From positions 125,001-189,000 of the forward strand of contig JAUPFP010000074.1 in NCBI GenBank assembly GCA_036925085.1: a stretch of DNA of 64,000 nt, in the 5' to 3' direction. The translations under genes and the position numbers were made by a program. The notes beneath the pieces were generated by a model. It was not told the origin of the DNA, ran no database searches, and saw nothing but the letters and a program-made list of their open reading frames with translations. This DNA comes from Brachycybe producta (taxonomy: Eukaryota > Arthropoda > Diplopoda > Playtdesmida > Andrognathidae). This document shows, one piece after another, positions 57,328-64,000 of this stretch (its first letter is position 1; each line of letters starts with the position of its first letter).

Positions 57328-59308
57328 TGCCACGTGTTGAGAGATTTTCTCTGAGTATCACACAAAGAAAAACTAAATAAAGAATTTACAACACTACACC
57401 AGTCGGGACCATCACACCCAACTGAAGAACAACACCACCATCCACACAATGAACTGAACAACGCCACCATTTTTATTAAATGTAGGTAAACCATCGTTAC
57501 TCAGTGTATAAGAGTACGAGGGTATCAGTTATGACAAAAGATCGCGATCTACAGTGGAATCACCCGATCGAGCCTACACACACTGACTTACATCAATATT
57601 ACTGACTTTATTACCGACTACTATGTGTTGAACGAGTCAACACATAATGGATGCCCACCCACGTGTTGGTTGTTTTCCAGCTGTATAGCTTTATTGTTGA
57701 AAATAACCAACTGAAGTTAATTTTGACTTAAGGTTCGGGGTCAATGAAGGCCCATAAAAAATAAATCAAATTGACTCAAATTTTATTTAAGTTAAAGAAT
57801 ATTTTATTTTAATTCATATAAACATATAAATGGGGATTAACATGACCTTTACCAAAATATTATAAAAGGATTATTTTAGGAATTTTTTCATAGGGTTAAT
57901 CAATTAAACAAAAATTGATATTACAATAAGATTAACTTAAAAATTGGGTTTGAGAAATTACATATGTTTATAATATTTGAAAAAATGTGTAGAAAATGAA
58001 AAATAAGGCTATGGTAAAATGACCATTAAACTAAAATAAAAGTATAAAAAGCTAAATATTGTCAATAAAAAATAAAAATAATAGTAAAAGAAAATACATA
58101 TAACACTTACATATAAAATGTAATCCACATATAGAAATCCATGATGATGTAGAATCCTCCACACTAGCCAAACTGATTTTTCTTTATAGTTCCTCACTGG
58201 GAACCCTTGGAGCTACAGTACTCCTAACTTGGAAACCAATAAGTCCTACAGTACTCCAAAGTATGGAAACCAATAGTCACTACAGTACTCCAAATAAATG
58301 GAAACCAATAGTTTCTATAGTACTCCAAATGGAAACTTTTAGGCCTAACAGTACTCCAAAGGAAAGGAAACTTTTAGCACCATTGTACCCCAATTGTAGA
58401 CTGCAAAAAATCAGTTTAGCTATCCTTTCTCAAGGTAGTTAAGCAATATTTTGATTAGACACAGTCTGAACCACAGTACTCCAGTGATTTGGAAACCAGT
58501 GCTCAGATATGTGTCTCCTTCAAATACTCTTACCTAGTAGAAGATTCACTGCTGAGAAGTCTCCAGTGTAGATGGCTGAAAAGCCAAAGTCCTAATAATT
58601 TTCTGAAGCAACTTTTGGCCATTTTATAGGAAATGGCCTCCATAGGCTGGCACTGGAGGCTTCCCATTGGTTAATGGTTAATTTACATAATTTGTAGACA
58701 CATACATATTAAAATACATAAAGAACCATGCAAGATCTATGTTGGGGCATAGATTCTACATGTTTCTTCATCATACACATACAAAAAATTATTTTTTATT
58801 TTTTACTTCCTGTCTGGGTTTTTTGTGTGAACTGGACTGTTTTGGTCTTGTTTGTTTGGGTTGTTAGGTGGCCTAGGGCTGTGAGGGGGGAATTTTGTTT
58901 GTTTCCTCATTCTCCAGACAGTTCTCTTGTCTGGTTATTTTCAAGAGAAGAGGAAGGGGGATAAAAGTCAACAGGGGTTATATAATGAAGGTAAGTTAAG
59001 AAGCACAATGAATTTTAAGAAGGAGGGGTAATAAATGGGATTTTTTAAGTTTAGATAGGGGGAGAATTTTGTTTCTTTAAAAGTTTTTTGAGAGGGAAGC
59101 ATTTTTGCTTTTAAAAATTTGTTTAGTCTACAGTATGTTTTGGATAGGCCTATTTCTTTCAAGTGGCGGTTTTTTTCTTTTGTGTGTTTGTTTGGGTAAA
59201 AACAAAAAAGAGGGGGAAAGAGGAGGAACTGGTTTATGTATTATATGTCTACACAAAAATAAAAAATAAAAAGTTTGAGATTTTGTTACCTGAATTCTAC
59301 AGGTAACA
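57328..59308 (-). mobile_element. LTR of element G (about 2 kb)
   Basis: Bounded on - by TGTTACCTGTAG after a polypurine tract and by ...CACGTGGCA before a primer-binding site. It contains the perfect inverted repeat TGTGTTGA...TCAACACA (57,623-57,643) and a tandem repeat. The presence of both a polypurine tract and a primer site means that it serves as G's 3' LTR and as the 5' LTR of a further copy. Confidence 0.6.
58195..58420. repeat. ~45-bp tandem repeat in LTR G
   Basis: Five to six copies of TACAGTACTCCAA followed by GGAAACCAATAG or GGAAACTTTTAG. One more copy near 58,475. Confidence 0.85.
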
Positions 59309-59324
59309 TTCCTATCCCCTAAAC
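59309..59324 (-). other. element G polypurine tract
   Basis: On - GGTTTAGGGGATAGGAA directly abuts the LTR start TGTTACC. Confidence 0.6.
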
Positions 59325-59373
59325 CACAACAACAAAATTACATTTCATGCAGTTTTACATGCATGCAATGTTT

Positions 59374-60036
59374 TCAAAATAAAGTTTTAAACAATTGGCG
59401 ACATTTCTTATGTCTCATGTTTCTTTTTTGAGACCTTGTTTTCTTTTTGTTGTCTCCTTTGTTGTTTCCTTGTATGGGGCTCAGCAGGGCTGGGACAAGT
59501 GGAATTTCTTTCAAAATGTCCTCTACATTTAAGTCAAGAGTTTCTTTTCTCACCCTTGTTGATGGTTGAGTTGTGGTGGATGGCTTTGTTGAATTCTTGG
59601 TTGAGTTTATCCTTTTGCTGGTAGGCTCATTTTTTCTTTTTTTTATTGTGGAGGTTCCTTGATCTTCCAGTTTTCTTTTAGCACCTTGCACAGTTTCCAG
59701 GAAAATGATTTCATCCATTTCCTGAAGAATTTCCTTTTGCAGACCATGTGTTGATGATGATGTTGTAATTGTTGATAATTTTGTTGAGGTTGATGTCGAT
59801 GTTGGAGCCCTTGTTGATGTTTTTGTAGTTTCTTGGTTCTTGGCCTTTAGTTTATTTATTTGTCTAGAGGCCCTTTCAATCATTTGAGTGGTTTTAGAAC
59901 TCATTATTTTTTTGAGTTCTATTGTTGTTTCCCCTCTAGCTTCCCTCTTTTTTTTCAATAGTTCTCTCATGAACTTAGTGTGTATTCCCTTGGTTAGTCT
60001 ATCCAGAGCACACAACTGCTGTTCAAAGGATGCCAT
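59374..60036 (-). CDS. basic protein of unknown function downstream of env
   Basis: About 220 residues from the ATG at 60,036 (MASFEQQLCALDRL). The N-terminal ~75 residues are charged and look helical (possible coiled coil: TIELKKIMSSKTTQMIERA, INKLKAKN). Next come a Thr/Ser-rich linker, an acidic helix (LQKEILQEMDEIIF), a basic stretch that could be a nuclear signal (IKKRKNEPTSKR), and a strongly basic end (KKKTRSQKRNMRHKKCR). No family recognised. It sits between env and the 3' LTR, where complex retroviruses have accessory genes. CCAAT and TATA motifs lie upstream. Confidence 0.6.
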   Translation of the reverse strand: MASFEQQLCALDRLTKGIHTKFMRELLKKKREARGETTIELKKIMSSKTTQMIERASRQINKLKAKNQETTKTSTRAPTSTSTSTKLSTITTSSSTHGLQKEILQEMDEIIFLETVQGAKRKLEDQGTSTIKKRKNEPTSKRINSTKNSTKPSTTTQPSTRVRKETLDLNVEDILKEIPLVPALLSPIQGNNKGDNKKKTRSQKRNMRHKKCRQLFKTLF

Positions 60037-60197
60037 TTCCACAGAATTTGTTTTGTTTGATTAATGCACACTTCAAATTCACACACTTCTACACTTTCAC
60101 GTTTTTGGTTGCTGAACTGGATGCCGACTTTACACTTTTTGTGATTTCTCACACATAAACAAGTAACAATTTTAAAAGTTTTTTTCAAGGTATGTTG

Positions 60198-60264
60198 GTT
60201 ATATAGCACATTTTCTCCTGTCATACTAGGCTCCCATTGGTCAAGCCATTTAGCCTTTTGATTG
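60198..60264 (-). promoter_or_regulatory. possible internal promoter (CCAAT + TATA)
   Basis: On - two CCAAT words (60,260-60,264 and 60,236-60,240) precede CTATATAA (60,198-60,205), about 160 bp upstream of the ATG at 60,036. The spacing suits an RNA polymerase II promoter. Chance occurrence in AT-rich DNA is possible. Confidence 0.4.
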
Positions 60265-60270
60265 GGCCTT

Positions 60271-61806
60271 TTACTTGGCCCTTAGAATACTCAATACACA
60301 TGAGAACATGTATATGACCAATATTAAAGACAGAATTATTACAACAGATGTGTAGAGGGAGGTTCCTAAAGAGCCATAAATGTCATGCATTACACTAGAC
60401 ATACTAAATGGAATCCCTGGGGCATATCCTGCTATTGAGGAGGAAGAAGATAAGTTATATTGATCAAGTTGTAAAGGAGGGTCTTCAAAACAACCCTGAA
60501 AAACTTCACAAGATGACCCTACTCTTGAAGTTAAACATATTTTATCATGAATACATTTGGTATCAAGTTTTAACTGTATCATATGTTTTTCTGGGGTGGT
60601 TTTTAAATTTATTGCCCTAGTGGTCATTAAGCTGTTTTCAAAGGTAACTTGAACCTCTCCTGGTAAACATGTACTATGGGCTTCTATATATATAGTAGCC
60701 AGCATAATACATGAATAGCATCCAGTATGAGAAAGTACTTTTTCAAATTTTGGACATATCTTTGTGGTATGCAATTTTATTTCCATATCTTTTATGTCAA
60801 GATGGACAGTGGCTGGACTGGATGTTAATTGAGTGGAATATAGTCTTCCATCTGTTACTAACATCCTATGGTTGGATACAGTCAAAGGGAGCAATGTTGG
60901 TCTTTCTTTTATTAACTGTTCTAAATAAGAGGGTTGTTTATCGCAAGTTAATCTCCTTTCATAAGATTTACATTGAACCATCATGTGGTCAAATGTAAAT
61001 GAACTGGCAGTAGGATGTGCCGCCTGGACATCCCCAATATGTCCTCTTAAAGGCCTATGCGTTTCTGCTGCAGTTTCTAGATAGGCTTCTAGTGGTCTAT
61101 TTTGTCTGATCAATAGATGCCTAGATATAATGTATGTGGCTTGGTCAAATGTGCCAAGTATTTCAATGGATATATCCCTAGGTAGGGTTCTGGATTTTTT
61201 AACAAAAAATGTTTCTTCTGTACCATTTAATTTGAGTACTACTTTGACTGTGGGAGCACATGACATTGAAACTATTCTTTTGACTTCATAGGTATATAAA
61301 TAATCAGGTTTTAGATACCATCTAAAGTGGTGGCATGGTTGGTCCAACATTATTGGGCACATGCTTCCTGAATCTCCCCCAAAACAGTCTGTTATCCCAG
61401 GCCAATCTAAAGCTTCTTTTGTTAATGCTTCAAATTTATAGTCTTTATGACAGTGATCACCCCAGCCACAGTAAGCATTTTGGGGACAAGCAACCTGATT
61501 TATGGTGTATAGTTTGGTGGGAAAAGTGTAGTACATTCTTTGAGTCATCCATTCACAATTTACAGAATTGAAGGTTATTTCCAGACTGCCCAAATTTTCT
61601 TCTTGGTTATCTAGTAACCACAAACACTATGTGTATTCTAAATTGGTGAGGGTGATTTGAGCTTGGGTGGATATAAAGCATTTCCTCCCAGTTGGTGTAT
61701 CTTGGCACTCTAAATTTTGTGATTTAATAAGTTTATGTTCAGTACACTTAAGTTGTGCACCTGAGCATAAACTAAGAAGAACTCCAATAAAAAGAACAAT
61801 ATACAT
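60271..61806 (-). pseudogene. env: Gc-like envelope glycoprotein, element G (one stop)
   Basis: A class II-type fusion protein resembling the phlebovirus Gc family; in the virus family it merges viral and cell membranes. A hydrophobic signal sequence starts at the ATG at 61,806 (MYIVLFIGVLLSLCSG). Cys-rich head: CGWGDHC, a DCFGGDSGSMC loop and a C-HHFRWYL motif (61,485-61,320), comparable to the fusion-loop region of the family; GHIGDVQ; GCYSC followed by a Cys/Gly strand (about 60,720). A transmembrane segment (VVIILSLILVIYMF, about 60,320) and a very short tail complete it. One TAG at 61,627-61,629 lies between the signal/N-terminus and the rest, so the copy is broken. Assignment rests on motif pattern, not on a database search. 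Confidence 0.72.
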
Positions 61807-61849
61807 GAAATTTGGGTTTGGTATACCTTCTTCAAGCAGTCTTAGATTT

Positions 61850-62959
61850 TCAATTCTGTTTTTTGTTTGGATGGCTCGTCTTCGAATAGCATTTCCACTT
61901 GCTACTCCTAAGATCATACTTAATTTTAAGCATTTTTTTAACAGCAAAATAAAACGAAAAATACACTTTAAATATAATTTTGATAATATCAATGACACTT
62001 TTTATGGCTACTCTAACATATAAAATAGACATACTTGTTAACAATATCAATAGTATAATAATGCCATAAGATAAATATGTAGGCATGCAAGACAGATTAT
62101 ATATAAATGTTAAACAAAATATACACTTTATTCGGTGACAGATGCTATTTCCGTCAATTGTAAACGTGCCTTCCAATGTTTTTTCCATCAGAAGTCACAA
62201 ATAAAATGTGGAGCATTCCCGAATCCATACTAAATTCACTAGGAATGATAACTTGTTTATCATCCTTTATTTGGCAGATTTGTTCAATGCCATCTTTCTT
62301 AGTATTAGTGTGCCTTTGGTACTGACTGTAACCACAGGATCACTAAACTTTATAAAATGATCACCCATAGAGGTACTAATAGAATCAGTAGCTAACAATT
62401 TTCGTTGGGTTGCCATACTGACTTCATGATTCGAGATATTGAAAAAACATTCTTTGAAGGATGCTATTTCAAAATTCGTTCATTCATTTCCATTCACATC
62501 AATATGGGTGAATTGGGTTTTGGCCTTTACCACCTCACAGTGGCAATCTTGTAACTCACCATTGCATTTATTTGATATCATGCAATACTGGTTTGTTCCA
62601 GAACAGGATGTATTTTTACAAGAACATGGCAGTCCTCTATTTAGGCATTTAAATAGATCATCATTTCCTCCCACCTCTTCACTTTGTTCAATGATAAAAG
62701 ATGATGCATTAAGAGTTTCATTTTTTGACGTTATGACCCTTGTGGTCCATTTAATTATGCACTTATAACAATAACCCCCATGACAGATGTTTTGTGCATA
62801 CTTTGGTTTTTCAGTGGATGTCACCACTCGACATGATCTTCCAGTGTTACCCCATTTACATATTTCCACTTCATAGGTATCTTTCTTCTCTTCTTGACTG
62901 CATGCCCCAAGTATTAGGAGGCTGTAAAAGAGTTTCATTAGACATCCTGCCTCTAACAT
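61850..62959 (-). pseudogene. env: Gn-like glycoprotein, element G (degraded)
   Basis: The ATG at 62,959 overlaps the pol stop by 7 nt. A better signal peptide start is the ATG at 62,938 (MKLFYSLLILGACS). A Cys-rich ectodomain with about 16 cysteines and N-glycosylation sites (NETL, NAS, NTS) runs to a TGA at 62,480. The frame after it continues with damage to a C-terminal part in the same frame at 62,188-61,850 with a transmembrane segment (IIILLILLTSMSILYV) and a basic tail, overlapping the start of the Gc-like frame. Position and layout (Cys-rich, membrane-anchored, just before Gc) suggest the Gn partner. Sequence similarity to Gn is not evident by eye. Confidence 0.55.
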
Positions 62960-64000
62960 CTATTTGGATTTCTTCCAATAGATCTTTTTATCAGGGAGTT
63001 TAAAGCTTTTGCCAGGGCATCTAACCAACGATCTGCTACATTTCCTTCATCTTCTTTTGAAGTACTCGCTTCAGTTTCTACATTTACATCATTGCTTTTT
63101 CCTGCTACTGGAAGAATTTCTGAGGTACCTACTGAGTTCCTATTATCAGGTATTGTACTTGAATTGGATGTCTCAGTCTCACTATCTGTTAACCCTGTTT
63201 TAGTAGCTATGTCCTTGTTCGGCTCTGTTTCCATTTCTGTGCTACAAGGTTCTTTGTCTTTTTCTAGCATTGTGCTAGTATTTGGACCATCGATATCAGC
63301 TTCTACTAACCTTGTGCTAGTTTGTCCTGGTTGATTTCCCATTTTGGGGCTAACTCGTTGTGAGTTTTCATCCATTGCTATCCTTAGTGCTTCTCTTAAT
63401 CCTTCTAGATTAATTTCGGGCAGTGCTTCTTCATTTCCTATTCTCTGTTCTATTGAAACTTCCCCCTCTGATTCCGTCACACTTTCATTTTGAGTGGTTT
63501 GTGTACTACGCCTTGTGCGTTTTCTTGGGACTAGGGGAGGTAAAAGATTTTCAGGACCTTTGCTTCTTAGACCATATTTGTGGGATGGTTCCCCGGTATG
63601 TTTCCGTTTTTCAGTACGTGTAATTCCTGGTAGTTTTGGGCTCCCAGAGTCATCAAAATTTTCATTTGATTCTTCATCAGAACTTTGGTCTTTTGGTACA
63701 CCCTTTTCAATTGATTTGCCTTTTGAATCATCATCTGGTGTTTCCTGGAGATCCCAGGGTCTGTTTTCTTTTGCTAGCTTTAACCGCTCAACATGCACAA
63801 TTTGGATGTCCCTATTATGATATTTGTGTTGAATTTTATAGTTGACTGGAGATGTCTGTTCCAAAATTCTATATGGACCTCTACACAATTTTGCCAATTT
63901 TTTTGTTTTTCCTACAGGAACATGGGGAACATAAATAAACCTTGTCCCCAGGTTGGGGAAAATGGGATTTGGAAAATGGGATTTTTCCCCGGGTTGTCCC
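62953..64000 (-). CDS. pol: Pol C-terminus of element G (integrase end and acidic tail)
   Basis: The frame enters from beyond the window. FIYVPHVPVGKTKKLAKL leads to a GPY-type integrase C-terminal domain (LCRGPYRILEQTSPVNYKIQ ... IVHVERLKLA, 63,900-63,770) typical of Ty3/gypsy and retroviral integrases. It is followed by a ~260-residue Ser/Glu-rich tail with KYGLRSKGPENLLPP (the YxLRSK type found after gypsy integrases), ending LNSLIKRSIGRNPNRC at 62,953. No lesion in the visible part. Confidence 0.8.
   Translation of the reverse strand, partial: GQPGEKSHFPNPIFPNLGTRFIYVPHVPVGKTKKLAKLCRGPYRILEQTSPVNYKIQHKYHNRDIQIVHVERLKLAKENRPWDLQETPDDDSKGKSIEKGVPKDQSSDEESNENFDDSGSPKLPGITRTEKRKHTGEPSHKYGLRSKGPENLLPPLVPRKRTRRSTQTTQNESVTESEGEVSIEQRIGNEEALPEINLEGLREALRIAMDENSQRVSPKMGNQPGQTSTRLVEADIDGPNTSTMLEKDKEPCSTEMETEPNKDIATKTGLTDSETETSNSSTIPDNRNSVGTSEILPVAGKSNDVNVETEASTSKEDEGNVADRWLDALAKALNSLIKRSIGRNPNRC

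Overview
The window is eukaryotic and almost certainly from an animal, probably an invertebrate. It has no operons, ribosome-binding sites or host gene I can recognise. It is a graveyard of retroelements: Ty3/gypsy-type LTR elements, CR1/Jockey-type LINEs, one retrovirus-like element with glycoprotein genes, a MITE-like element, and large arrays of satellite and microsatellite DNA in an AT-rich background. Which phylum it comes from cannot be settled from the sequence.

Layout. 1-11,600: AT-rich DNA with tandem repeats, a large imperfect fold-back, a solo LTR (2261-3027), a degraded gypsy leader (3471-3960) and a 2.6-kb array of 21-bp units (7660-10290). 11,628-15,655: gypsy element A (+ strand: truncated LTR, primer-binding site, leader, gag, start of pol), broken off at a (TTCAAC)n microsatellite. 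16,045-18,430: a 5'-truncated LINE. 18,431-21,259: no gene; it holds a MITE-like element rich in CGG (19,950-20,330).

21,330-45,785: three gypsy elements nested inside one another, all on the - strand. The oldest, D (LTR 45,081-45,785, gag, start of pol), was entered inside its gag zinc knuckle by C (21,912-42,744, 4-bp duplication CTTC). C was then entered inside its 3' LTR by B (22,497-35,019, duplication GCCA). B is a 12.5-kb element with gag, protease, RT, RNase H and integrase, followed by a large extra open reading frame (ORF3) of unknown function. C has lost protease, RT, RNase H and integrase but keeps gag, leader and a homologous ORF3. A to D share a long leader built from short hairpins and a primer-binding site resembling the 3' end of tRNA-Ala.

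47,121-56,440: remains of two other gypsy elements (E and F, - strand), cut up by three copies of one CR1-like LINE family. 57,328-64,000: the 3' half of a retrovirus-like gypsy element G (- strand, running off the window end): integrase C-terminus, a pair of glycoprotein genes resembling phlebovirus Gn and Gc, an unknown basic ORF preceded by CCAAT and TATA motifs, a polypurine tract and a 2-kb LTR.

How the parts work together: in B and C the leader presumably directs packaging and priming, gag forms the particle and pol supplies the enzymes. ORF3 takes the place an env gene would occupy but looks nothing like one. In G that place is taken by a two-part membrane glycoprotein, so G descends from an element that could have been infectious. 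Every element here carries at least one visible lesion.
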